This document shows positions 1-9,001 of a stretch of DNA of 64,000 nt, in pieces. The position numbers and the translations under genes were made by a program. The stretch comes from an uncultured Brachyspira sp. (GTDB lineage: Bacteria; Spirochaetota; Brachyspiria; Brachyspirales; Brachyspiraceae), in the NCBI RefSeq assembly GCF_910588665.1, contig NZ_CAJUPR010000002.1:199363-263362 (forward strand), written 5' to 3'. The notes beneath the pieces are model-generated. The model saw nothing but the letters and a program-made list of their open reading frames with translations. It was not told the origin of the DNA and did not search any database. The first letter of the stretch is position 1. The number at the start of each line of letters is the position of its first letter.

Positions 1-1155
1 ATAATGAGAGTGGATTTTAATGTCCCTCTAGATAAAGAAACCGGTTCTAAAATAACAGACAGTACAAGAGTAGATGCCGCTATGCCTACTATAGAATATA
101 TACTTTCTCAGAATGCATCTCTTATACTTATGAGCCATTTGGGAAGACCTAAGGGAGAGCCTAATCCTAAATATTCTTTAAAACCTGTTTACGATTATTT
201 GAAAACCAAACTTCCGAATAATAAAGCGGAATTTGCAGATGACTGCATAGGAGACAAAGTAAAAAAACAAGCCTCAGAACTTAAATCAGGAGATGTTCTT
301 CTTCTTGAAAATTTAAGATATCATGCTGAGGAAGAAAAAAACGATGCGGCTTTCTCCAAGCAATTAGCAGATTTAGCCGATGTTTATGTTAATGATGCTT
401 TCGGCACAGCGCACAGAGCACATGCTTCGACCGCAGGAATAGTTTCTGCTAAAGCGGGTATGCCGGCAGTTGCGGGCTTTTTAATGGAAAAAGAAATTAA
501 ATATTTAGGCGATGCCGTTTCCAGTCCTGCACGTCCTTTCGCAGCCATTATAGGCGGTGCAAAAGTTTCATCTAAAATATCGGTGCTTAAAAATCTGCTT
601 AATAAAGTTGATACTTTAATAGTTGTAGGCGGTATGGCTTATACTTTCTTTAAAGCTAAAGGGTTTGAAATAGGAGCCTCTTTATGCGAAGATGATTATA
701 TAGCCACAGCTAAAGAAATTATGGATAAAGCTGAAGAATTAAATAAAACTTTATATCTGCCCGTTGATAATGTTGTAGCCGATAAATTTGATAATAATGC
801 CGATATAAAAACAGTAGATTCCGATAAAATACCTGCAGGCTGGATGGGTATGGATGTGGGACCTAAAACTTTAAAAGATCTTGAAGATATACTTAAAAAT
901 GCTAAAACTATTGTATGGAACGGACCTTTAGGAGTATTTGAAATGTCTAATTTTTCTAAAGGCACATTTGAAACTGCTAAATTTATAGCCGATTCAAAAG
1001 CTGTAAGTATTATAGGCGGAGGAGACAGTGTATCTGCGGTTAATAAATCGGGTGTTGCTGATAAAATGTCTCATGTATCTACAGGAGGGGGCGCTTCTTT
1101 AGAGTTTCTTGAAGGAATAGAGCTTCCGGGTATAGCAGTATTACAGGATAAATAA
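1..1155 (+). CDS. pgk: Phosphoglycerate kinase, 5'-truncated by the window edge
   Basis: Phosphoglycerate kinase transfers phosphate between 1,3-bisphosphoglycerate and ADP in glycolysis, in the cytoplasm. The reading frame is open from base 1. The ATG at 4 is internal: it encodes the Met of the family segment IMRVDFNVPL, so perhaps 10-20 N-terminal residues lie outside the window. Visible hallmarks are the substrate-binding SHLGRPKG, LLLENLRYH and DAFGTAHRAHAS segments, the hinge GGAKVSSKI, and the C-terminal nucleotide loop IIGGGDSVSAV followed by STGGGASLEFLEG. The rest of the length fits a standard enzyme of about 390-400 residues. A hairpin with a T run follows directly, so this gene ends its transcript. 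Identity is certain. Confidence 0.98.
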   Translation: MMRVDFNVPLDKETGSKITDSTRVDAAMPTIEYILSQNASLILMSHLGRPKGEPNPKYSLKPVYDYLKTKLPNNKAEFADDCIGDKVKKQASELKSGDVLLLENLRYHAEEEKNDAAFSKQLADLADVYVNDAFGTAHRAHASTAGIVSAKAGMPAVAGFLMEKEIKYLGDAVSSPARPFAAIIGGAKVSSKISVLKNLLNKVDTLIVVGGMAYTFFKAKGFEIGASLCEDDYIATAKEIMDKAEELNKTLYLPVDNVVADKFDNNADIKTVDSDKIPAGWMGMDVGPKTLKDLEDILKNAKTIVWNGPLGVFEMSNFSKGTFETAKFIADSKAVSIIGGGDSVSAVNKSGVADKMSHVSTGGGASLEFLEGIELPGIAVLQDK

Positions 1156-1174
1156 TATTTTGTAATGAATTATG

Positions 1175-1210
1175 AGCCGCCTACGCCTTAAGGTTTCGGC
1201 GGTTTTTTTA
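1175..1210 (+). terminator. Rho-independent terminator after pgk
   Basis: The arm CCGCC at 1177-1181 pairs with GGCGG at 1198-1202, with A/T and G/U extensions outside. A T run at 1203-1209 follows at once. It lies about 20 bases after the pgk stop codon. Confidence 0.85.
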
Positions 1211-1236
1211 TTAATAATCTTATAAAAAAACTGTTC

Positions 1237-1264
1237 TTGAAAAAACTTTTATATATGTTATAAT
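1237..1264 (+). promoter_or_regulatory. Sigma-70-type promoter for scpB
   Basis: The -35 box TTGAAA is at 1237-1242 and a perfect -10 box TATAAT at 1259-1264, 16 bases apart. It sits between the pgk terminator and scpB and reads towards scpB. Confidence 0.65.
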
Positions 1265-1315
1265 TTAAATATATTAAAAATAAAAAGGATTTTGTTTTTT
1301 AGGGATATAAATATT

Positions 1316-1933
1316 ATGGACGAAATTATTGATAAAATATATAAAAATGAAGCTGTTTCGGATAATACGGAGAACGGTATAGACGAATCCTTACTTTCAA
1401 ATGATGAAGAACTTGAAAAGCTTATGGAGGCGGTTATATATGTTGAAGGAAATGTTGCCATAAGCAGGCTCAGAACTCTTTTTAAATGCGAGAATTCGGA
1501 TATAAGAAATCATATAGAAAATATTAATAACAGATACAGGAATGCAAAAAGCTCTTTGGAAATACTTGAGGTAGGAGATTCTATTTTTATGACGATAATA
1601 CCTTCAGCATTCGGAACATTATCTGCAATATATGATAAAAAAAGAAAGAAAAAAATATCAAAGGCAATGCTTCAGACTCTTTCAATAATAGCATATAAGC
1701 AGCCTTTAACTAAAGCCGAAATTGACGATATAAGACAAAGCGACAGCGGATATCATCTTAGAGTTTTAATGGAAGACGGCTTTATTGCTTGGAAGGGAAG
1801 AAAGGACTATTTAGACAAAAGACAGACTTACGGAACTACGGATAAATTCTTAATGCATTTCGGCATAAACAGTTTAGATGATCTTCCTAAATTAAGAGAA
1901 TTAAAAGATTTAGAGTTTAATAAAAATGAATAA
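1316..1933 (+). CDS. scpB: Segregation and condensation protein ScpB
   Basis: ScpB forms the SMC-ScpA-ScpB condensin complex that compacts and segregates the chromosome. The protein shows the two winged-helix halves of the family: an N-terminal one beginning LEKLMEAVIYVEG, and a second containing LQTLSIIAYKQPLTKAEID and the C-terminal segment YGTTDKFLMHFGINSLDDLP. I chose ATG 1316, preceded by AGGG at 1301-1304, over an in-frame TTG at 1292 that adds eight residues and has poor spacing. The product is 205 residues, normal for the family. The usual neighbour scpA is not next to it. The gene has its own promoter and terminator. Confidence 0.93.
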   Translation: MDEIIDKIYKNEAVSDNTENGIDESLLSNDEELEKLMEAVIYVEGNVAISRLRTLFKCENSDIRNHIENINNRYRNAKSSLEILEVGDSIFMTIIPSAFGTLSAIYDKKRKKKISKAMLQTLSIIAYKQPLTKAEIDDIRQSDSGYHLRVLMEDGFIAWKGRKDYLDKRQTYGTTDKFLMHFGINSLDDLPKLRELKDLEFNKNE

Positions 1934-1957
1934 TAAAAATATTTAATAAAAAATATT

Positions 1958-2000
1958 AAGTCTTTGCTTTTTATAAAAACAAAGACTTTATTTTTATGTT
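1958..2000 (+). terminator. Terminator after scpB
   Basis: The arm AAGTCTTTG (1958-1966) pairs perfectly with CAAAGACTT (1980-1988) across a 13-base loop. T-rich sequence follows from 1988 to about 2006. Confidence 0.8.
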
Positions 2001-2103
2001 TTTTAAATAAAAGTTTTATTTATATATACCTGTACTATAATATTTACTTTTGTATTTTAAGCTTCTGTATTAATTATATTTAAATCTGAATTTAAATATT
2101 TCT

Positions 2104-2132
2104 TTGACAATTAGAAGTTTTTAGTATATCAT
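2104..2132 (+). promoter_or_regulatory. Promoter for the nuclease-methyltransferase gene
   Basis: A consensus -35 box TTGACA (2104-2109) is followed after 17 bases by TATCAT (2127-2132). A Shine-Dalgarno-like AGGAAG at about 2150 and the ATG at 2162 follow. The accessory gene therefore carries its own strong-looking promoter. Confidence 0.65.
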
Positions 2133-2161
2133 TTCATAAATCATTATTCAGGAAGTAATAA

Positions 2162-4381
2162 ATGCATAATATATTTTTAGATTTTGATATTAATAGATTT
2201 GATATTGATTCATTTAATGAGAGTTCTGTTAGAGAGGAGATAATTATTCCTTTTTTTAGTTTTATTGGTATAAAAAATACAAATATAGAAAGAGGTAAAA
2301 AACTACAATCTAATTATGTAATGCAGGGTTCTATAAAAAAAACTATCAATAAATTTCCTGATTATATTGTTTATGATGATAACCATAAAACATTATTTGT
2401 AATGGATGCAAAATCTCCAAATGAAAAAGTTATAGATGATGATCATATAGAGCAGATATTTTCTTATGCTTCACATAGAGAAATACAAACAGATAAATGT
2501 TTATTATGTAATGGAAGAGAATTTGCTTTATTTAAAATGCCTTCTCATAAGCCAATTTTAAAATATGCAATAAATGAATTAGATGAAGATAAAATTAATA
2601 TATTAAAGAAATATTTACTATTTAATAATAGTAATGAAATATCTATAGAAGAATTGGATAATAATACTGAATTTGATTATTTAAATATTAAATTTCCTAA
2701 AGTAATAAAGAAACCTAGAAAACAAGCAAGTAAAATACATTATGGGGTTCATGGATATTTTACAAAACAATCTTGGGATATAGTAGAATCTCATATAAAG
2801 CAATTTACTAAAATAGGTGATTTAGTATTAGATTCATTTTCAGGTTCCGGAGTTACATTTATAGAATCAGTTTTAAATGGAAGAAGTTCTATATATATAG
2901 ATTTAAACCCATTAACAGTTTTTTGGACTGAAGCTTTATTTGAAGATGTAAGTATAGATTCATTACAAAATTCAGTAGATAGAATATTAAAAAAATTCAA
3001 TGATTTGAGACCAAGAAATGATAAAGAAATAAATAAATATTTAAAAGAATTAGATTTGCCTGAAAATTTACAATTGCCGAAAACAGCAGATGCAAAATAT
3101 TTACATGATATTTTTTCAAAAAAACAAATGGCAGAATTAGCATTACTTAAAAGTTTAATTTTAAAAGAGAAAAAAAATATAAGAAATTGTTTATTATTAG
3201 CTTTTTCAAGTTCAATTACACAGAATAATTTAACTTATCATACATCAAAATTCAATGAAAAAAATATATATGCTGGTGATGCAGGAATATTCAGATATTA
3301 TAGATATAGAATAGCTCCAAATCCTACAAAAGTTGATTTAGCAATTTCTTTTAAAAATAAATCTAAAAATTTAATTAGTGCTAAAATAGAAATTAATAAA
3401 CATAATTATAAAAAGGCATTATCTAATAGTCGTATATTAAAAGGCAATGCTACAAAATTAATTGAAATAGAAGACGAAAGTATAGATTATATATACACAG
3501 ATCCTCCTTATGGTGCTAAAATAGAATATCTTGATTTATCTATAATGTGGAATGCTTGGCTTGATTTTAAAGTATCAGAAGAAGATTATAAAAATGAGGC
3601 TATAGAAGGCGGCAAACTAAATAAAACTTCAGAAGAATATCAATATTTAATAAAAGAGTCTATTAAAGAAATGTTCAGAGTTCTTAAATGGAATAGATGG
3701 CTTAGTTTTGTATTCCAGCATCAGGATCCTAAATATTGGCATCTAATAGTTGAAACAGCTATAAATGTTGGTTTTGAATATGCAGGATGTCAAAGATATT
3801 CTAATGGACAAACTTCTTTTAAAAAAAGACAGAATCCTTTTTCTGTATTATCAGGACAATTAATTATTTATTTTAAAAAAATTAATAATCCGAAAGCTAT
3901 GATTAAACATGATTTAGGTGCTGATATATTAGATATTATTATTAATAATATTGAAGCTCTAATAGCTAAAAATCATGGTGCTACTATAGATGAAATATAT
4001 GATGAATTAATAGTACATGGATTAGAATTGGGTTTTTTAGATATTTTAAGCGAAAAATATTCTGATTTAACTCCTACACTAAATGAATATTTTGAATATG
4101 ATTCAAATACAGAAAAGTATCATTTGAAAAAAAATAATAAATTTAAATCCCATATACCTATAAAATTAAGAATAAAATATTTTTTAAAATCATATTTACA
4201 AAGGGAAAATAGAAATAAAAATTATCCTACCTTTGATGATATAATACTTGATATAATACCTATGTTAAAAAATGGTGTTACACCAGAAGAACAGACTATT
4301 AAAGATGTGCTTAATTCTATAGCTATGCCAAAAGGTGAGGGTTGGGTACTTAATAATGATTCTAGAACTTTATTTGATTAA
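2162..4381 (+). CDS. Single-chain restriction-modification-like protein: HsdR_N-type nuclease fused to DNA methyltransferase
   Basis: This 739-residue protein joins an N-terminal PD-(D/E)xK nuclease domain to a DNA amino-methyltransferase. The nuclease part resembles the N-terminal domain of type I HsdR subunits: PD at residues 66-67, DAK at 82-84, and a Q98-xxx-Y102 motif. The methyltransferase part has an AdoMet-binding motif DSFSGSG (224-230) and a catalytic DPPY (447-450). About 215 residues lie between these motifs and could hold a target-recognition region. A C-terminal domain (about 580-739) ends with a conserved-looking segment around GVTPEEQTIKDVL. There is no helicase motor and no separate S subunit. 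The gene lies between scpB and mnmG, uses visibly fewer G/C-ending codons than its neighbours, and has its own promoter, all suggesting an acquired gene. Activity as a combined restriction-modification enzyme is inference. A methyltransferase with a regulatory nuclease-like domain is the alternative. Confidence 0.8.
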   Translation: MHNIFLDFDINRFDIDSFNESSVREEIIIPFFSFIGIKNTNIERGKKLQSNYVMQGSIKKTINKFPDYIVYDDNHKTLFVMDAKSPNEKVIDDDHIEQIFSYASHREIQTDKCLLCNGREFALFKMPSHKPILKYAINELDEDKINILKKYLLFNNSNEISIEELDNNTEFDYLNIKFPKVIKKPRKQASKIHYGVHGYFTKQSWDIVESHIKQFTKIGDLVLDSFSGSGVTFIESVLNGRSSIYIDLNPLTVFWTEALFEDVSIDSLQNSVDRILKKFNDLRPRNDKEINKYLKELDLPENLQLPKTADAKYLHDIFSKKQMAELALLKSLILKEKKNIRNCLLLAFSSSITQNNLTYHTSKFNEKNIYAGDAGIFRYYRYRIAPNPTKVDLAISFKNKSKNLISAKIEINKHNYKKALSNSRILKGNATKLIEIEDESIDYIYTDPPYGAKIEYLDLSIMWNAWLDFKVSEEDYKNEAIEGGKLNKTSEEYQYLIKESIKEMFRVLKWNRWLSFVFQHQDPKYWHLIVETAINVGFEYAGCQRYSNGQTSFKKRQNPFSVLSGQLIIYFKKINNPKAMIKHDLGADILDIIINNIEALIAKNHGATIDEIYDELIVHGLELGFLDILSEKYSDLTPTLNEYFEYDSNTEKYHLKKNNKFKSHIPIKLRIKYFLKSYLQRENRNKNYPTFDDIILDIIPMLKNGVTPEEQTIKDVLNSIAMPKGEGWVLNNDSRTLFD

Positions 4382-4400
4382 AAAATAGGATATTTATAGT

Positions 4401-6254
4401 ATGAATAATAAATACGATGTTATAGTAGCAGGAGCAGGCCATGCAGGAATAGAAGCAGCTCTTTCATCAGCCAGACTCGGTATGAATACTCTTATTATAT
4501 CTATTAATCTTGATACCATAGGACAGATGTCATGCAATCCTTCTATAGGAGGCGTTGCTAAAGGAACTATTGTTAAAGAAATAGATGCATTAGGCGGAGA
4601 GATGGGTATTTTAATAGATAAAACTATGATGCAGTTCAGAATGCTTAACAGAAGCAAGGGTAAAGCCGTATGGGCTCCGCGTGCGCAGGCTGATAAATAT
4701 GCATATAAAGATGAGGCTTCTAAAACTCTGTACTCTGAAAAAAATCTTGCCATTCATCAGGATATTGTAACTGAAATTATAACCGAAAATAATACGCTTA
4801 AAGGACTTAGAACAGAAAGAGGCAGAGAGTACGAATGCCAAGCTGCCATACTTACCGCAGGAACTTTTTTAAACGGACTTATTCATATAGGAGGATATCA
4901 GAAACCTGCAGGCAGAATAGGAGAGCTTCCCGCTATAGGTCTTTCGGATAATCTAAGAAGCTTAGGATTTGAAGTAGGCAGATTAAAAACGGGTACGCCT
5001 GCAAGAATAGATTATAATTCTATTAATTTTGATATTCTTGAAGTTCAGAAAGGAGATGATAAAATAATCCCTTTTTCTTTTTTAGATGAAAAAATAGATA
5101 TAGTTCAGGAGCCATGCTATATAACATATACAAATGAAAATATTCATAGGATTATACAGAATAATATTCATCTTTCGCCTATGTACAGCGGTGCCATAAA
5201 AGGCATAGGTCCCAGATACTGTCCAAGCATAGAAGATAAAGTTATAAGATTTGCAGATAAGCCGAGACATCAGCTTCATTTAGAGCGGGAAAGCTATAGG
5301 ACAAACGAAGTTTATATAAACGGTTTTTCTTCAAGCCTTCCTGAAGAAATACAGATAAAAATGATAAGAGCTTTAAAAGGATTGGAGGAGGCGAAAATAT
5401 TAAAGCCAGCTTATGCGGTGGAGTATGATTATGTTAATCCCATAGAGTTAAAACCTACTTTGGAAGCGAAGAAAATAGAAGGCTTATTTTTAGCAGGACA
5501 GATTAACGGAACAAGCGGATATGAGGAAGCGGCATGTCAGGGACTTATGGCTGGAATAAATGCTTGTTTAAAAATAAAAAAAGAATCTCCGTTTATATTA
5601 AAAAGAAGCGACGGATATATAGGTGTTTTAATTGATGATTTAACGGCTAAGGGTACAAAAGAGCCTCATAGAATGTTTACATCTCAGGCGGAACATAGAA
5701 TGCTTTTAAGACAGGATAATGCCGATGAAAGATTAACAGAGCTTTCTTATAATATAGGATTGGCAGATAAAGAAAGACTTTATAAAGTAAGAGATAAAAA
5801 ACAAAAAACTCAGATACTTGCAGATTATCTAAGTAAACGCACTCTTACTAAAAGGGAAGCCGAATCTTTGGGATTTAAAAAAGAGGCGGAGGAATACCGA
5901 AGTATGAGTTTAGCCTCTGTAATAAAGCGCCCCGAATGCGGTATTAATATGCTTAAGCATTTGATAGAAGGCGAATATAATGAAAATGTTTTGGAGAATG
6001 CAGAAATATATATTAAGTATGAGGGATATATTTCAAGATATTTAAATGAAATAAAGGATATTGAAAAGTATGAAAACATGATTATACCGAATGATTTTGA
6101 TTATTCTTCTTTAAAGAGCGTAAAAAAAGATGCAGTTAATAAATTAAAGCAGTATAAGCCCTATAATATATCGCAGGCTTTGAGAATACCCGAAGTAGAT
6201 AAATCCGTTGTGCATATTCTTATATTGGCGCTTACCAATAAAAAATATACTTAA
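4401..6254 (+). CDS. mnmG: tRNA uridine-5-carboxymethylaminomethyl synthase subunit MnmG
   Basis: MnmG (GidA) works with MnmE to install the carboxymethylaminomethyl group on U34 of certain tRNAs, using FAD and NADH. The N-terminus carries the FAD-binding dinucleotide fold [10 protein letters not shown]. It is followed by the family signatures SCNPSIGG and GGEMG, and later by [15 protein letters not shown] and [14 protein letters not shown]. The 617-residue length is normal for the family. The gene starts 19 bases after the preceding methyltransferase gene, which has no visible terminator, so read-through is possible. Its partner mnmE is not in the window. Confidence 0.97.
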   Translation: MNNKYDVIVAGAGHAGIEAALSSARLGMNTLIISINLDTIGQMSCNPSIGGVAKGTIVKEIDALGGEMGILIDKTMMQFRMLNRSKGKAVWAPRAQADKYAYKDEASKTLYSEKNLAIHQDIVTEIITENNTLKGLRTERGREYECQAAILTAGTFLNGLIHIGGYQKPAGRIGELPAIGLSDNLRSLGFEVGRLKTGTPARIDYNSINFDILEVQKGDDKIIPFSFLDEKIDIVQEPCYITYTNENIHRIIQNNIHLSPMYSGAIKGIGPRYCPSIEDKVIRFADKPRHQLHLERESYRTNEVYINGFSSSLPEEIQIKMIRALKGLEEAKILKPAYAVEYDYVNPIELKPTLEAKKIEGLFLAGQINGTSGYEEAACQGLMAGINACLKIKKESPFILKRSDGYIGVLIDDLTAKGTKEPHRMFTSQAEHRMLLRQDNADERLTELSYNIGLADKERLYKVRDKKQKTQILADYLSKRTLTKREAESLGFKKEAEEYRSMSLASVIKRPECGINMLKHLIEGEYNENVLENAEIYIKYEGYISRYLNEIKDIEKYENMIIPNDFDYSSLKSVKKDAVNKLKQYKPYNISQALRIPEVDKSVVHILILALTNKKYT

Positions 6255-6391
6255 AAATTATAAATACATTATCTGATTTTTGTTTTAAATAGAGGCGTTA
6301 ATTTTTATAAATAAATTGATTTTTTAAGATTAATTTATATAATTATCTATGTATTTTAATTATTTCTATAAATAAAATCAGGAGATATTTA

Positions 6392-7201
6392 ATGAGTTCA
6401 GTAGAAGAATTACAAAAAAAGGCTAAGAAATGCAGGCAGATGCTTTTAAAAATGGTTTACGATTCAAAATCTGTTGCGCATATAGGAGGATCATTATCGG
6501 CTATGGACATGTCTGTTGCCGTATATGACCGATATATTAATGATTTTAAGGATCCCAATAGATGCCGCTTTGTTTTATCAAAAGGACATGCAGCTGTTAT
6601 GCAGTATGCAATATTAGCCGATAAAAATATAATAGATACGGAAGAATTAAAAACTTTAAAGCATATAGGAAGTCGTCTTCAGGGGCACCCAGATATAAAT
6701 AAAATATCAGAAACCGAAATGAATACGGGACTTTTAGGTCAGGGGCTTGCCGTTGCTATGGGTATGGCGTATGCCAGAAAAATGAATAATAATAAAAATA
6801 AAATATTTGCTTTATGCGGAGATGCTGAGATGCATGAGGGACAAATATGGGAAACGGCACAGCAGGCTGCTCATTTTAAATTGGATAATTTAGTGGCTAT
6901 TATAGATAATAACGGCTTATCATCTCATGACCCTGTAAATGAAGTTATTAATTTAGGTTCATTGGAGGATAAATTTTCAGTATTTAATTGGAATGTTATA
7001 TCGGTAAAAGACGGAAACAATATGCAGGAGGTTTTGGAGGCTTTGGATAAGATGGAAAAGCTTAGCGGAAAACCAACAGCAATTATTATGAAAACTGTAA
7101 AAGGAAAAGGGATTTCTTTTTTAGAGAATAATCCGAACAGCCATTCTCTTACAATAGGCGATAAAGATTATGAACAGGCAAAAAAAGATTTAGATATGTA
7201 A
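6392..7201 (+). CDS. Transketolase, N-terminal (thiamine diphosphate-binding) subunit
   Basis: This is the first half of a split transketolase, which moves two-carbon units between sugar phosphates in the pentose phosphate pathway. Visible signatures are GGSLSAMDMSVAVY near the N-terminus, the conserved LSKGHAA, and the thiamine-diphosphate motif beginning CGDAEMHEGQIWE and ending IDNNG. The start has a good Shine-Dalgarno sequence (AGGAGAT). At 269 residues it matches the separate N-terminal subunits of other anaerobes. The C-terminal subunit starts 23 bases downstream, so the two are co-transcribed. Confidence 0.94.
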   Translation: MSSVEELQKKAKKCRQMLLKMVYDSKSVAHIGGSLSAMDMSVAVYDRYINDFKDPNRCRFVLSKGHAAVMQYAILADKNIIDTEELKTLKHIGSRLQGHPDINKISETEMNTGLLGQGLAVAMGMAYARKMNNNKNKIFALCGDAEMHEGQIWETAQQAAHFKLDNLVAIIDNNGLSSHDPVNEVINLGSLEDKFSVFNWNVISVKDGNNMQEVLEALDKMEKLSGKPTAIIMKTVKGKGISFLENNPNSHSLTIGDKDYEQAKKDLDM

Positions 7202-7224
7202 ATTATTATTAAGGAATTAAATTT

Positions 7225-8172
7225 ATGATAAATATAGAAAAAACTTCCGCTCCGAGAGCTGTAATCGGAAAGCATTTAACAAGCTTAATAGAAAAAAACA
7301 ATAAAATTATAGTTATAGATAATGATTTGGGAACTTCCACATCATCATACGATGTGTCGAAAACTTATCCTAATAATTATTGGGAGCTCGGAATAGGAGA
7401 GCAGAGTTCTTTAAGTGCGGCTACTGGTTTGGCTTTGGAAGGAATGCTTCCAGTATATGTTAATTTTGCAATATTTGCAAGCGCAACCGTATGGACTCAG
7501 ATAAGGCAGGCTGCTTATGCTAAAGCCGATATTAAAATAATAGCAACTCACCCTGGTTTGGATGCCGGACCTGACGGGGCAAGCCATCAGGCTACTCAGG
7601 ATTTGGCATTGATGAGATGCATGCCTAATATGAATATACTTCTTCCTTCAGATGAGAATGATGTAAAATCAGCCGTAAGTTATGCTTTACATAATAAAGG
7701 GCTTTATTATGTGAGGGTTGCAAGAGAACCTGTCCCTATTATGTACGGTTCTTTTGAAGAAGCCGATTTTAATATTACAAATAAGGTTATTAATTCTACA
7801 GGCGATGATGTTGCATTATTCTTTGAAGGATCTTCATTTGAGCAGGCTATAGAGGCGGCTAATTTATTGGAGAAGAATAATATAACATATCATTTGATAC
7901 ATGTACGCTCTTTAAAGCCTTTGGATACTGAAAATATTTTAAATTATGCAGAAAAAGTAAAATGCATGGTTACATTAGAAAATCATAGTATTATAGGCGG
8001 ATTGGGAAGCGCTTTTGCTGAAGTTCTTGCAGGGTATAAGGACTTTGCTCCTTTGAAAATAGCGGGCTGCGATGATGTATTTACGGAATCAGGAAAATCT
8101 TCGGAGCTTAAATTAAAATACGGCGTTTCGGCAGTAAATGTCCTTAAAAAAGTAAAAGAAGTTATAAAATAG
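7225..8172 (+). CDS. Transketolase, C-terminal (pyrimidine-binding) subunit
   Basis: This second half of the split transketolase supplies the pyrimidine-binding domain and the C-terminal domain. The conserved Glu that activates thiamine diphosphate lies in the segment ELGIGEQSS. The substrate-site segment ATHPGLDAGPDGASHQ and the C-terminal part around HVRSLKPLDTE follow. At 315 residues it has the usual length. An AAGGA ribosome site precedes the ATG. The pair probably forms an alpha2beta2 enzyme. Similar halves also occur in DXS-like proteins, but separate subunits of this size are normally annotated as transketolase. Confidence 0.93.
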   Translation: MINIEKTSAPRAVIGKHLTSLIEKNNKIIVIDNDLGTSTSSYDVSKTYPNNYWELGIGEQSSLSAATGLALEGMLPVYVNFAIFASATVWTQIRQAAYAKADIKIIATHPGLDAGPDGASHQATQDLALMRCMPNMNILLPSDENDVKSAVSYALHNKGLYYVRVAREPVPIMYGSFEEADFNITNKVINSTGDDVALFFEGSSFEQAIEAANLLEKNNITYHLIHVRSLKPLDTENILNYAEKVKCMVTLENHSIIGGLGSAFAEVLAGYKDFAPLKIAGCDDVFTESGKSSELKLKYGVSAVNVLKKVKEVIK

Positions 8173-8195
8173 TTTTGCCTTATTAAACTTAAGAT

Positions 8196-8915
8196 ATGGG
8201 ATTATTTAATTATTTATTTAGAATAATTTCTGCAGATGTTTTTAAATCTAATTATATAAAAGGGATTATCGGAGAGAAAAAAGTAGATTATGTTTTAAAT
8301 CCGATTTTTTTTGAAAAAACTCAGCATAGACAAATAAATAATTTAATGATTTATGATGATAATGGAAGAAGTCATCAGATAGATCATATTGAAATAAGAC
8401 ATAACGGTATATTCTGCATAGAAACTAAAAATTACAGCGGATTTATATTCGGAAGCGAAAATAGTCAGAAATGGGTGCAATGCTTAAGAAATGGAAAAAA
8501 GAATTATTTTTATAATCCAGTTAAACAAAATAAATCGCATGCATTTTATATAAAAAAAATATTAGGAAATAATTATAATGTTCATTCTATAATAGTATTT
8601 ACTCAAAATAATGCGGATAAAATTAATATAAGCAATGTAATAAATTTATGCGATTTAAAAAATTATTTAGAAAATTTTAACAGCGGTTCTAATTACAGTA
8701 TTGAAGATATTAATAATATTTATAATAAATTAATTTCCGCTAATAAAGATATTTCTAAATCCGAACATATAGAAAATATAAATAAAATAAAAATAGAAAT
8801 GGATAATCTTATATGCCCAAGATGTAAAGGAAAATTAGTTTTGAGAGAGGGTAAATACGGAAAGTTTTACGGATGCTGTAATTATCCTAACTGCAGGTTT
8901 ACATTAAAAAGATAG
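8196..8915 (+). CDS. NERD-domain protein with C-terminal topoisomerase-type zinc ribbon
   Basis: The protein has 239 residues. Residues about 20-140 form a nuclease-related (NERD) domain: GE at 26-27, QIDH at 61-64, ETK at 76-78 and Q111 fit the PD-(D/E)xK-like core. The C-terminus (about 205-239) is a zinc ribbon of the topoisomerase I type with Cys207, Cys210, Cys227/228 and Cys233. NERD proteins are predicted nucleases of unknown biological role. The zinc ribbon suggests nucleic-acid contact. It starts 23 bases after the transketolase subunit, so it may be read from that transcript, but a functional link is not evident. The ribosome site is weak. Confidence 0.85.
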   Translation: MGLFNYLFRIISADVFKSNYIKGIIGEKKVDYVLNPIFFEKTQHRQINNLMIYDDNGRSHQIDHIEIRHNGIFCIETKNYSGFIFGSENSQKWVQCLRNGKKNYFYNPVKQNKSHAFYIKKILGNNYNVHSIIVFTQNNADKINISNVINLCDLKNYLENFNSGSNYSIEDINNIYNKLISANKDISKSEHIENINKIKIEMDNLICPRCKGKLVLREGKYGKFYGCCNYPNCRFTLKR

Positions 8916-9001
8916 ATTATATTTATTAATTATGTCCGTACTTGCACAACTTAAAATCTTTGATATACTCTGCATACTTAAAAATATAATACGGAGAAAT
9001 T

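Noticed and set aside
4394..4753. Minus-strand ORF of 119 codons opposite mnmG
   Set aside because: It lies entirely in the mnmG coding region and has no family motif; it is a shadow of the real gene.
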